This document shows, one piece after another, positions 11,661 through 22,080 of a DNA stretch of 64,000 nucleotides. The notes beneath the pieces are model-generated. The model was given only the letters and a program-made list of their open reading frames with translations, ran no database searches and was not told the DNA's origin. Numbering within the stretch: the first letter of the stretch is position 1; every line of letters starts with the position of its first letter. Made by a program: the position numbers and the translations under genes. Source of the DNA: Sinonovacula constricta (taxonomy: Eukaryota; Mollusca; Bivalvia; Cardiida; Solecurtidae); assembly GCA_007844125.1 (NCBI GenBank), contig CM017556.1, forward strand, positions 73,524,427-73,588,426, written 5' to 3'.

Positions 11661-14600
11661 GAACGTCAAGAAGAGCAAATTGACTGTATCACATGGAATA
11701 TAAATGGTTTAGTTAGAAAACTTTCAGACCCCGATTTTATAGAAAGGATCAACAAACATGACATTATTATTCTCACTGAAACATGGTTATCGGCAAACAC
11801 GCACTATAATAAAAGTATTCAAGGATATTGTGATGTGCATTCATATGGACAAAAATCACCAAGGACAAAGAAAGGACGTTACTCAGGCGGAATTTCTATA
11901 TATTTTAAGTTACATTTAAGTCCAAAGATAAGCATTATAGAAAAACATTCATCTGGTATTGTATGGTTAAAGATATGTAAATCTTTGTTTCAGTTTAATG
12001 AAGATGTATATATATGTTGTACATATATACCACCGCATGATTCAAAAATACTAAAAATATCAGAATCAGACAGTTTTGACGAGATTGAACAAGGTATTGA
12101 AAAGTATCAAACACAAGGCAAAGCGTTTATTACGGGTGATTTTAATAGCAGAACTGCAAATAACCCAGATTACATTGAAAATAACCGATTTTTAGATAGT
12201 AACCAGTTATCACAAAATTATAGTAATATTCTACCTAGGGTAAACAAAGATCAGGTCCTAGACCGTCGGGGGACGCGTCTCTTAGATTTATGTAAAAATA
12301 CAGGCTTTAATATAGCTAATGGCCGGTTAGGTAAAGACAGAAACATTGGAGAATATACGTTCATAAATAATAATGGAATGAGTGTAGTAGACTATCTTAT
12401 CCTGCATAAAAATAATTTTCAATACATAAAAGATTTCGAAGTAAGACCACCAGATGATTTATCCGATCATTGTGCGTTGCGATTTAGTATCGAAAGGAAA
12501 CGTCCTTTCGTAAATACACGCGGTAATGACCCCGCCCCCGAACTATATATAGCATGGGATAGTACCAAGGTAGATAGTCTGCGCGCGCACCTACTGAGGG
12601 AACAAGCCTTCTTGCACCAATTAACCAGTAGTATTAATGATAGCTCTATAGACAATACTATCAAATCTTTCACTGAACTAATACAAGGGATCGCATTTAA
12701 AATATTTGGTAAATATACGAGTTTTAAGTCAAATAGAAATAGTAGAAAAAATAAAACGTGGTTTGATAAAGAATGCTATATTGCAAACAGAGAATTTAAC
12801 AAAGCACGTAACACATTTTTAAGACACAAAAATAACACGAACAAAGCTTCATTTCTTTGCAAGAAAAGAACATATACACGAATAAAGAGAACATGTAAAA
12901 TGATATACTTTAAAAACGAAGGAAAAAGAATTGTAAAATTGGCCAAAGATAACCCTCGGGAATTTTGGAAAACCATCAAAAGACAATACAATGAAAAATC
13001 CAGGGTAGATAATAATATTTCTATAGATGACATGTACCAACATTTCAATAAATTATACGGATCGGTCGAAGAGAATGATAATAATGATGGGGGATCATTA
13101 AATGAACCATACATATGTAGTACAGAATTAGACAAAGAATTTTCAGCAAAAGAAATTAAGAATGCAGTATTTGCACAAAGCAATAACAAAAGTCCAGGCA
13201 GTGATAAACTAATAACATAATGTTTTAAATATACATATGATATCATTGCACCATTTTTAAATATCTTCTATAATAAATTTTAATGAAGGTTGTTTTCCAA
13301 ATAGCTGGGGAGAAGGGATTATTATACCGCTTTTTAAGGGTGGATTACAAGAAGCTAGTAATTACAGAGGAATAACACTTAACAATATTTTATCAAAGAT
13401 TTATTCCAAACTACTTGTTACTCGACTTACTAAATGGAGCGAAATGAATTCAAAAATTATTGATAACCAATATGGATTTCAGAAAAATAAGTCTACATCA
13501 GACTGTATTTTTATATTAAATGCAATTATAAGCAAAGTATTATCACAGAAAAATAAATTATATGTAGCATTTCTTGATTGGGAGAAAATGTACGATAACA
13601 TTAACCGAGCGCTGCTCTGGCAAAAATTGTTCAAAGAAAACATAAACACCAAATTTGTTAATGCACTAAAGTCTATATATACAAATGTAAAATCGTATGT
13701 TAAATACAACGGCTCGTTTTCTGTGTCTATCATGTCACACAATGGTGTGAAACAAGGGGACCCGGCAAGCAGCATATTATGTCTATTTTTTCTCAATGAT
13801 ATACTCAACAACATTAAGACAAACATAAACGGCATTGTTACGATCAATGATATGAAGTTGTTTCTTCTCTTCTTCGCGGATGACGCCGTTGCATTTGCAC
13901 TTAAACCGGAAACATTACAGTCTATTCTTCATGACATAGACATTTATTGTCGGACTTACAAATTAAAAATAAATGTTTCGAAAACAAAGATCATGATATT
14001 TGAAAATCGTGGAAATACTAATTATGACTTTTATCTTCATCATTCAAAGCTAGAAATTGTCAACTCCTTCAAATACCTGGGTGTCCATTTATTTAAAAAT
14101 GGTAAGTGGACTCGTACACAGGCTACAATAGCAAAACATGCGTCTAGAGCTCTTCACAATTTATTTACAATATACAATCAAGTAGATCTTCCGGTTTCAC
14201 AAAAGATTAAATTATTTGATACGCTTATTACTCCAATACTTCATTATTCTGCTAACGTATGGGGTTTCCACAATGCTCCCGACATAGAAAATATACACTC
14301 AAAATTTTGCAGAAAAGTGTTATGTGTTAAAACATCAACAAACTTAGATGCACTTTACGGTGAATTAGGTCGTACCTCACTATACGTACATAGAAAATTA
14401 ATATTGATCAAATATTGGATTAAACTGATTAAATCCGAGGAAAGCACTATTTTGTTTAAAACTTACAACATGCTAAAAAATGATGCAAACACGGGATACA
14501 CATACGGTGAAAATAATTGGGCGTACCAAATTAAACACGAGTTAGATACTTTAGGCCTATCGTATATCTGGGAAAATCAATTGAACATCTCAATTAATTA

Positions 14601-15052
14601 TGATTTTATAAAACAGCGAATAATTGATATTTTCACACAAAATTGGATATCCGCGATAAATAATTCCAATCGATTACACGCATATAGTCTATTCAAAACG
14701 ACGTTAACCTATGAAACATATTTAGATGAAATAACCGAACCAAGATATAGAGTTGCATTAACAAAGTTTAGAGTTTCGTCGCATCAACTTGCAATAGAAA
14801 AAAGGTCGTCATAGTAATACAGCTAGAAGTGAACGATTATGTAGAAATTGTAATATGAACCAAATCGAAACAGAATACCACTTTTTACTAATTTGTCCAA
14901 AATTTTCTCAACTACGCTCCCTTTACTTGAAAAGATACTATTATACATGGCCAACTAAACAGAAATTTGCTTTGTTAATGAAAACAAGATCAAAAAATGT
15001 TATTAGAAACGTTTCAAAATATATATACTTTGCAAACAATTTGAGAAACTAA
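11661..15052 (+). pseudogene. LINE family 2 ORF2 (APE endonuclease and reverse transcriptase), broken
   Basis: The APE endonuclease (11661 to about 12490) has ITWNINGL, ETWLS, FITGDFNSR, the VVDYLI block and LSDHCALRF, matching the usual catalytic order. The reverse transcriptase follows: NNKSPGSDK, EGIIIPLFKGG, ASNYRGITL, NQYGFQKNKST, FLDWEKMYDNI, NGVKQGDPASS, FFADDAVAFA and LGVHLF, ending with a CRNC and YHFLLICPKF cysteine region. Three lesions disable it: TAA at 13218-13220 (probably from CAA), a one-base frame change near 13282, and another in an A run near 14795. Only minor repair separates it from an intact ORF2, so the insertion is fairly young. No ATG was found at the start of ORF2. 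Confidence 0.85.
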
Positions 15053-15198
15053 TATCTTTATGTTGCTCTTCAGATAAACTAATGTCTAACCCATGTATCC
15101 TATCATTTGTCACAATTACATGTATGTTTATAATGTCTTGCTATAAAACATGTATGTTTTAATGCAATAAAAATTTGTATTGTATTGTATTGAGTGAC

Positions 15199-15434
15199 AC
15201 TAATTGCCACCTTGTTTACATTGTTTCACTTGGTTGCATTCCTATCCTTTATTTATCTTTTCGTTTGACCGGCGACTTGTATGTTTTTATTTGTAAATAC
15301 GAATATTTAGCAATTTATAGTGACTGTAGTCACAATATCAATTGTCTTTATTATGATGTAATTTATTTTACGTTATAATAATTTCTAGGAGATTTTGCCT
15401 GCTACCAAATGTAGTTGTTTCTCACAGAGAGTGT
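15199..15434. other. Element interior right of the LINE family 2 insertion (copy B)
   Basis: Counterpart of copy A 2310-2545. No gene recognised. Confidence 0.5.
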
Positions 15435-16557
15435 GTGTGGTGCTCAACGAAGACCACTTTTAATGTGTATGTTACTCATCGAAGTCAAATTCAATTCCAG
15501 GATGAGGATCACTCTGTGTGTACATATTGTCGGGCCCCGTTCGCCGGCATATTAGAAGTTACAAAGCACTGTGCCAAATCCCATCCAACAGAGAATGTGT
15601 CATACATGTGGGAAGTAAATAAAAGAGGAACAACTTAATATCGGAACAGGCCTTTTAAAGTGAAAGGACATGATATTATCGACAACATCGACAACATGAC
15701 AATAAACAAAAGCACTGGTAAAATTACAATACCGACAAAAAATTTAGCAAGTGATAGTCCGATAAGAACATTTTTTAAAATAAACCTACCAACGAAATCT
15801 GTTCACGTCGAGAAAATGAAAGATATATCAGAAGACGTTTTGGCTGATAGCAAAACAGTAAAAGAGACGGTGCCAAATTACAAAGGCTTCTTCCCTCCTC
15901 CACATCTTATCTAAACGACTGTAAACGTCTAGAAGGTCACTTTTTTGAAATGGTGAACACTGGCGTCTTCACTGCAAATCACATCGCAGCTCAGTTGTTT
16001 TTAGATGTCGTTCAGTTTTTAGATGTCGTCAAGTTTTCGAAACTAACTGACGTGCGTCAGATAAAATATACACCGTTAGTAAAACAGTTTTGGGCAGTCG
16101 GACAGTCTTTATTTAAGTCCATTTTTTAGATTTATGGGAGGATATACGGCCTTTTCAGGAGTGCAAGAACATGGCGAGCTTGAGCGTAAAGACATGAAAA
16201 AGTCCGATATATCAATATTGAACTTCGTTTGTCCAAATAAAGACATATTGAAAGAGGAAAGAAAACATTATGCAATTGAGTGCAGTAGCCCTGGGATCAT
16301 TCATTCAAACTTAGAAGCAGTTGCATCAATTGCGTCAACTAAAACAACATCTTACAGTTTATGTGTAGATGGAAAAAAGATAGCACCAGGTCTACGGAAA
16401 AAGCTGGGAGATGTCAATTTGTTCGGTTACGAAATTGAAAGATCGATTTGAACTTGAAATGCTAACTGTTAGTGACACCCGTGATGACATAAGCAAGTGG
16501 GTTGAACGAGATATAAATACAATTGCAGGGCTTATGGTTCTTTTTGACTGCAACTGA
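15435..16557 (+). pseudogene. C2H2-finger protein fragment with GKKIAPGL motif (copy B), multiply broken
   Basis: Same protein remnant as 2546-3690, with different lesions. A lysine codon has become TAA (after KRGTT, about 15636), a one-base loss near 15912 breaks the frame, and about 18 bases are missing after FGYE. Here the T run after LEGH is T6, so FFEMVNTG and AAQLFLDVVQFLDVVKFSK stay in frame where copy A is broken. The finger (CTYC...HCAKSH) and the GKKIAPGL core are intact. The two copies therefore decayed partly after duplication and together show the ancestral layout. Function unknown. Confidence 0.6.
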
Positions 16558-16652
16558 AAAAACTTTATTAGACTTCGGTGAGAAACACTCACACTCTCTG
16601 TAAGTAACACATACATAAAAAGGTGACTTCGTTGAACAACATACACATTTTG

Positions 16653-16688
16653 ATGTGTGTGTGTGTGTGTGTGGGGGGGGGGGGGGGG
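16653..16688. repeat. (TG)n plus poly-G tract (copy B)
   Basis: Longer counterpart of the tract at 3788-3815. Confidence 0.9.
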
Positions 16689-17049
16689 CTTGTTATCATG
16701 GTTGTAAAAGGTCTACGTACACTACGTACACACAATTCCCTGTGCTACAGCGGTAGAGAATTGTCATGAAATGTTGAAAGACACGAGGCCAGTATCAGGG
16801 ATATGAAATGTTGTATAAATAAAAACATTCAGCGTAGTTAATTACCAAAAACACTATTTCTACACTGAAACAAGGGATAATATTGCACAACAGCGTTAAC
16901 TGACATAAATATTGTTAATTATTAACACAAATGATACCGGCAAACAACAGTTTTAATGAAAATCTTGCAAAATAAACAATGAACTGACCTTTCGTCCTAC
17001 TTCTGCGACGTGGTGGTCATGGTGGTAGGGAAACTAGGGTTTGTTTTCA

Positions 17050-17123
17050 TAAGTTTTTGATGAGTAACAACTACATGACTTCGATGAGGACCACAACCTG
17101 TGACGCTTCGTCAGCCCCGTGTG
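17050..17123 (-). repeat. Right terminal inverted repeat of the ACTAA-flanked element (copy B)
   Basis: Inverse of 7321-7393 and followed by ACTAA (17124-17128). The tip carries one substitution relative to copy A. Confidence 0.75.
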
Positions 17124-17147
17124 ACTAAGCACAAGAAAGATGGTTAG

Positions 17148-17600
17148 GTGCTGAAAAACAGCAAAGGGAGCCATGATCCAACGGGGGATCAGACAGGAGG
17201 TGGCGGAAACTCGAGTTGCACAGTTGGTTCAGCTTGGAAACCAGAGAAGAAGTACACACGGTGGACAGTGCCTGAGCGGAAACTTACTTGGTCACAGCTG
17301 TGGCTCCTAGAACCAGTTAGAAGTAGTTTCTTACTAAGGAGTGGGTACGATGTCCATCCAACACCAGCCAAGCTACAACGGTGGGAGCTGACCGAAGACC
17401 ACTGTGTCTTCTGTGTGGAAGAAAAGTACCCTGAAGCATATCTTTTCATCGTGCAATGTGGCTCTCTCCCGAGGATACAGGTGGCGTCATGACAGAGTAC
17501 TACGCCAACTTGCTCACAGCATCGACCAGCACAGGATAAAGAAGCAGGTTTCACCCACAAAGCCGAACTTCTTTGGGTTTATGAAAGAATGATAGACTGC
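17148..17600 (+). pseudogene. LINE ORF2 C-terminal (zf-RVT-like) remnant (copy B)
   Basis: Same remnant as 4264-4720 but better preserved. LTEDHCVFCVEEKYPEA carries the C-x2-C pair in one frame. A second frame (17404-17592) gives LKHIFSSCNVALSRGYRWRH and VLRQLAHSIDQHRIKKQ, the typical ending of this family. At least one frame change separates the two parts. No catalytic core is present. Confidence 0.65.
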
Positions 17601-17786
17601 CCAGGCATGCATCCTCCAAAATACGCGGTATCCTGAACACATCTGAATCTCTAAATCTCTTCCATAGTTATACCCCAGTGTGCTTGCAGCTAGCGGCCGG
17701 CGTTCACACTTCTGTCATTCTTGGGGTGGAAAGCTTAAATGTCGACCGGAAGAAGAACGCCTGACACTAAAGTACTTTTGATATTT

Positions 17787-18124
17787 TAAGGTGGTATTCG
17801 AAAGTTTGGACCAAATACTTTTTTCTTAAATAACCAAACAACTGATTGTTACTCGAAAATCCTGTATTATGCTGTTCGTTGAGATCTTAGATCTGTGTGA
17901 AAAATGAAGCATTATACCCCAATCGCCATTACAAACAGGTATAAACAGGCATTTCTTATCTGAGCCACGCTGCAGAGGTAGCTTTTTTAAGCTAAGAAAA
18001 ACACGTGTCAATTTATTTTTGTGATCGCCTTACATCGTCACCCGGGTAGTCCACGCTGACGTCGGTATCTGTTTTAAGCAGAGATTATTTTCGTGCTGAT
18101 TTGGATAGAATGAACATTTAATCA
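17787..18124. repeat. Dispersed 330-bp repeat, copy 2
   Basis: Duplicate of 4908-5243 within copy B, with a few substitutions. Confidence 0.7.
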
Positions 18125-19446
18125 TAGACATATAGTAACGGGACCGCCGACCCCGCAAGGTGCGCAAATATCTTCTAATTTCGCAGCGCCATCACCGGGA
18201 GTCATAGAAAGACTTCCGGTCGGGGTTTTGCATGCAAAACAATAGCATAACGCTGACAAATAAAACAGAGTTTTGAAGAAAAACGGCCACGGAAAATGAA
18301 TCAACTTGAAAATGGATTGAAGGTTCTTATCTTCTTTGTATGTGTATTCATTGTCTGCTTTTAGTTTTCCATGAATCGGTAGTAATCATATGGTAACTCC
18401 GTGTAAACAAAGAACCCGAATTCTGAATAAATCATAGATATCGTCCCATTAAGGCCTTATTTTTGCTGCCCTTTTTTCGATAATACTTCCATTGCTTGTA
18501 CTGTGTCACTGGTGATGTTTATTATGGCTTGTATTTGCCAAAAATGCACAGAGAAAGACATAATATTTAACAATACTGATTTTAGAAACAAGACAACAGT
18601 GATGAAAAAAAATTAATTTGGTGATAAGGATAATCTAATCCAGAAGTTTAAACTGAATTGTTACTATTTATCACAATGGAACCGAAAAGTAGAACAAGGT
18701 TTTCTGACAGCTGCTATCGACGTTCAGATTTTCGAATTAGCAGGAAAATAGACGTAAAACGACTTTGTGTGTCAGTGAGAGATATTTAGTGACATTGTTG
18801 AACGGAACAAAAATTTCGCCGAGTTACTCCGAAGAAGGACCGTTTTACTCTTGGGGGTCGAGTGTACGAACCTGTGTCGGACTAACGGAATTTCGTAAGT
18901 TTAAGTATTTTACAATCAAAATTCGTGATGATATGCTTCTTATATTGAAAAAAGTTTTATCTGTATATGAAGAAAAAATACTAAGCCATTGATAGACAAA
19001 ATCTGATGCATTTTACCTATCAAATGACTAGGATAGCAACAGTTTTATAAGGGAATTATATATGAAATGGTGATATTGAAGTTACATCCTGTGTTAATAT
19101 TATAAATATATATGTTCAAAAACTCTACTTTTCCCTGTGCTTTATACAAGAAGATGGCTATCCTGGGAAGTAAACCACTTTCTTATTTTGTTTATTAATT
19201 AAATAAACATTTGACAGTAACGAACCATGACTCTGATGGGAAGTGGAGTATTTTTGCTACTTTGCCTGTTTTCCTTATCGTCTGCTACATATGTTTATAC
19301 AAGATGCATTTCAAACATCGGAATACACCGTTGTTTTTTTTGTTAAACAAAACTTTGCCAAACGGCTACGTTTTTATGCTACTTTTCATAATTGCAAGCT
19401 ACACGTTATTGTTGCAAGCTACCCTTTTAAGAAACACGGAACACTT
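18125..19446. other. Anonymous sequence of copy B
   Basis: Counterpart of about 5244-6574; no gene recognised. Reading frames at 18765-18992 and 18122-18304 are shared with copy A but have no ATG and no known domain. Confidence 0.5.
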
Positions 19447-19455
19447 GGTTCCTTT

Positions 19456-19793
19456 CAAACTCCCCGCAGTGATTACTTCCCTTGACAGTACATTATATCA
19501 CTGCCACCAGCAAGTTTTTCGCCCAAATACAGGCGGATAGTTTTTTTATTTTTTTATTTTTTTCTGGACTTATCTCCTCAAAATGTAGTATCTTTCCTTT
19601 AAAAATGTTAATTTATCATACTAAAAATAAAAGTAACTTAAAACATGAAAAAATATGAAATTATGAAAGTCTTTCGTGGCGTGTTTATGGAGGCCGCCAT
19701 GTTTACTTCACGTGATACTCTGTCGTCACGTGATCCTTGCTGGCGGCAGAGACTTAAGTAGCAACGCGTGACGTAATCGCTGTGAGGAGATTG
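19456..19793. mobile_element. 338-bp TIR element (MULE-like MITE) with 9-bp TSD
   Basis: Flanked by GGTTCCTTT at 19447-19455 and 19794-19802. Copy A has one GGTTCCTTT at 6575-6583 with nothing inserted. The ends are imperfect inverted repeats: CAAACTCCCCGCAGTGATTA on the left and, reversed, CAATCTCCTCACAGCGATTA on the right. The element is non-coding, with a T-rich left half and two TCACGTGAT motifs to the right. A 9-bp TSD fits Mutator-like (MULE) transposases, but 8-10 bp families cannot be excluded. Confidence 0.88.
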
Positions 19794-20294
19794 GGTTCCT
19801 TTCCCTGAAAATTGCCTCACGAAACACCTCCGACATGGTGTTATTGACGGCTGCACTATCGTCCCCATAAAACATGCATTCCATAAAAGGCGCTCCTCGA
19901 CAGCGGCGCCGTTCTCAGCGACCCGATAGCATATTGATTTGATCAAAGTATTAAAATAAAGTTTTTGTCTAGAGATTCCAGCTACTGTGCCCAATTATTA
20001 CTACTTAGTATTTCCGTCGAGCAATGTCGTCTGCCGTCTTTACTGTATTAGCAAATGTTTTGAAGACAAACTCAGTGTTAAAAATATCAATATGTACTTT
20101 ACTTCTTTAACTTGGTTTCTAAAAATACTTTCAACAGAGACCAGCGAATTATTTTTTTATTAACCTTTGTCATGGCTTTCTATCTATCGTCAAACGTAAA
20201 ATTATATCAAATTATTTTTATGCATTTAAAGGTTGAATCCAGCAGTTTGCCTATACTAAATAAAAAAATGTACGAGCTAAACTATATCATTGTT

Positions 20295-20576
20295 TTGGGG
20301 AATTTTGGCATAATGTTTTTATATATAAACTCTTGTTTTTGTGTAAACAAAGATTACACCTCCGTATTGTCTCATTTTCAGTCAGCAATAATCACATAAA
20401 TCATAAAACAATTAGGCCTGTCTGATGTAATTAGATGTGAATTAGTTGGAGCGCGACGCCTATATTATGGAATGCTCACAGAAATTTGCACATGGGGAGA
20501 GTTTGTTCTGCGGAATTATATAACCCTGATCAAATACGGGTAATTCGGTACATGGTGTTCTATTTTTATTTTATTT

Positions 20577-20623
<47 letters not shown>

Positions 20624-21225
20624 TTCATTTAATTATAAATTTTTGAATAAGGAAAACTGCCGGAAACCACCTTTAATTAAGTTTTAACATGTGATGTCAC
20701 AATTTCTTTTAAATTTGTTTTAATCGTTTGTGTTGCCTTTGATGCTTCGCATCAACGGTTTTCTTGTATGCTGCTGTAGTGATATGTTTGTATCCGGAAT
20801 TATTCTCAAACATTTTAAATAGACTGTATAAAATTGACTTAATTCAGATAAAGTTGGCTTTCAAGAAATGCAATAACTCATCTAGGTCCTTTTAGATAAA
20901 CAGGTTTTAAATACTGTTGTCTGAAAACAACAACACACAAACAACAACAGCACACGCAAGAATTTACAAACAAACAAACAACAATCAAAACAACAGCGAC
21001 AACAAACTCGAACAAACGATGTGTAATTTTTGTGTTTCGGAATATATGGTTTACAAATATTTTCAAGCTCAATCGCAGCGTTCTGAAGTTCTGTATAATT
21101 GAAAGCGCCAGACTGTATGCCGTAACGACAATTCCGTTTAATGACGTCATAAAGTATAAACTATGGCGCCAAAAGACTACGTTGAACGGTTAAACGGTCT
21201 AACTTCAAGTATTTAAATTGTTATT
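20295..21225. other. AT-rich upstream region of the 21226 gene
   Basis: Unique sequence right of the duplication. It contains a (TTTA)n microsatellite, an ACAA-rich low-complexity tract (about 20925-20990) and, close to the gene, TGACGTCA at about 21142 and TGGCGCCAAAA at about 21163. These resemble CRE and E2F sites and may belong to the promoter. No TATA box was identified with confidence. Confidence 0.4.
20572..20630. repeat. (TTTA)n microsatellite
   Basis: About 14 perfect TTTA units, preceded by an imperfect T-rich start. Confidence 0.95.
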
Positions 21226-22080
21226 ATGCCAACTTCAAGCCAAGCAATGATTTTAAGATGTGGCGAATCACCACATCGAAGATTTTTCAACAGTCGTGCT
21301 TGTTCATACACAGGCATAGATCAAGAATTCAATGACACCAAGTCGCAAGTTGATAATCATCGAACGCAAGGTAACTGTAGGGAACTGGTTAAATTTGATT
21401 TTCAAGTCAGTGCTACACCAGACACAAATGTGAATGGGTTTGAAGGAGTCTTTAAATATGACGAGAAAACAAAGTCTTATCGTTGGCAGATATTTTCTGT
21501 CCCGCAGAAAAGACTCTCCGACATCAGCAAACAGCATGGACAGCGCAATCACGACGCCGGCGATTCTATCAGCAAACATATCAACGAGAACGAGGACAAC
21601 TTATCGAAGTTAGGTACTAAATCATGTGACGGGGTCCCGTCTTTCTGTGAAAATGTGCCATCAGAGCACACTTTGCATTTCACAAGCCCTGTTGTCAGCA
21701 GGGTGGACAACGCTTCCCGTCCAGTCTATTTACCAACAAGAATTGATAGCCAGTCTCCGAGACTTAAATCTCCAACATCTCCAACCCAACCGGATACCAT
21801 AGACAACAGATTATACAGACGTTTGGAAGCGCTTGGATTTCGAAGACAGACGATATATTCGCCAAGTGGTGCACTTATAAAAATAGGCCCCAAAAAGAGC
21901 TTGTCTTATTCACCAAGTGGTTGCCATTCCGAGGTGATCAAATCCTGCGAGCAAGTGTCTCGTCTAAGCATAAACAACATTCCAGATGAAGTTCATGCCA
22001 CGCAGAAGGAATTTCCATACAAACGACAGTCTTTCCATCCAAATCACGTGATCAAAAACGACTCGACGAGGAAAAGGTAA
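21226..22080 (+). CDS. Open first exon (or single-exon gene) of unknown function
   Basis: 284 codons from ATG to TAA. The stop overlaps a splice donor (GTAACT at 22077), so it is either a terminal stop or intronic. The codons are not low-complexity, and GC content is higher than in the flanks, consistent with a real exon. Visible features are a charged, serine-rich composition, FKYDEKTKSYRWQIF near residue 75, and an arginine-rich segment RLYRRLEALGFRRQ near residue 196. No signal peptide or membrane segment was found, and no family was recognised. Confidence 0.65.
   Translation: MPTSSQAMILRCGESPHRRFFNSRACSYTGIDQEFNDTKSQVDNHRTQGNCRELVKFDFQVSATPDTNVNGFEGVFKYDEKTKSYRWQIFSVPQKRLSDISKQHGQRNHDAGDSISKHINENEDNLSKLGTKSCDGVPSFCENVPSEHTLHFTSPVVSRVDNASRPVYLPTRIDSQSPRLKSPTSPTQPDTIDNRLYRRLEALGFRRQTIYSPSGALIKIGPKKSLSYSPSGCHSEVIKSCEQVSRLSINNIPDEVHATQKEFPYKRQSFHPNHVIKNDSTRKR

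Larger units (their letters stand above)
11156..15189 (+). mobile_element. LINE family 2, near full-length ORF2, inserted in copy B
   Basis: Flanked by TTGAGTGAC at 11147-11155 and 15190-15198. Copy A has one uninterrupted version, TTGAGAGAC, at 2301-2309, so the boundaries are fixed by comparison with an empty site. The element has a 5'-truncated ORF1, an APE endonuclease, a reverse transcriptase, a C-terminal cysteine motif and a tail of three TTGTA-type pentamers after AATAAA. It inserted after, or on only one allele of, the duplication. Confidence 0.93.
7321..17123 (+). mobile_element. Candidate large DNA transposon with 70-bp TIRs and 5-bp TSD, nested by two LINEs
   Basis: The left end (7321) reads CACAGGGGGCTGACGAAGCG. 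The right end (17123) is its inverse, with one C-to-G change near the tip in copy B and none in copy A. ACTAA directly precedes the left end (7316-7320) and directly follows the right end (17124-17128). That geometry is the signature of cut-and-paste insertion with a 5-bp TSD. The interior holds LINE family 1 (about 7830-10938), LINE family 2 (11156-15189) and the broken finger protein (15435-16557). Both LINEs are later insertions; without them the element is about 2.7 kb. CAC termini with a 5-bp TSD recall Transib-like ends, but no recognisable transposase supports that, so the superfamily is unassigned. Confidence 0.55.
8769..20294. repeat. Tandem segmental duplication, copy B (with later insertions)
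   Basis: Second copy of the block at 1-7086, in the same orientation. It is longer because of an (AT)n tract at about 9619-9707, a 4,034-bp LINE at 11156-15189 and a 338-bp TIR element at 19456-19793. Homology to copy A ends at ATTGTT, 20289-20294. Sequence 7087-8768 is probably the left part of unit B, whose copy A counterpart lies left of the window. Confidence 0.92.

Noticed and set aside
7321..17123. A RAG-like or Transib transposon
   Set aside because: Only the CAC tips and 5-bp TSD agree. The tip differs from the usual CACWATG and no RAG1/RAG2 or Transib motifs were found in the interior.
20917..21102. Open frame over the ACAA-rich tract
   Set aside because: Low-complexity translation (Asn/Thr/Gln) without domain or start context.
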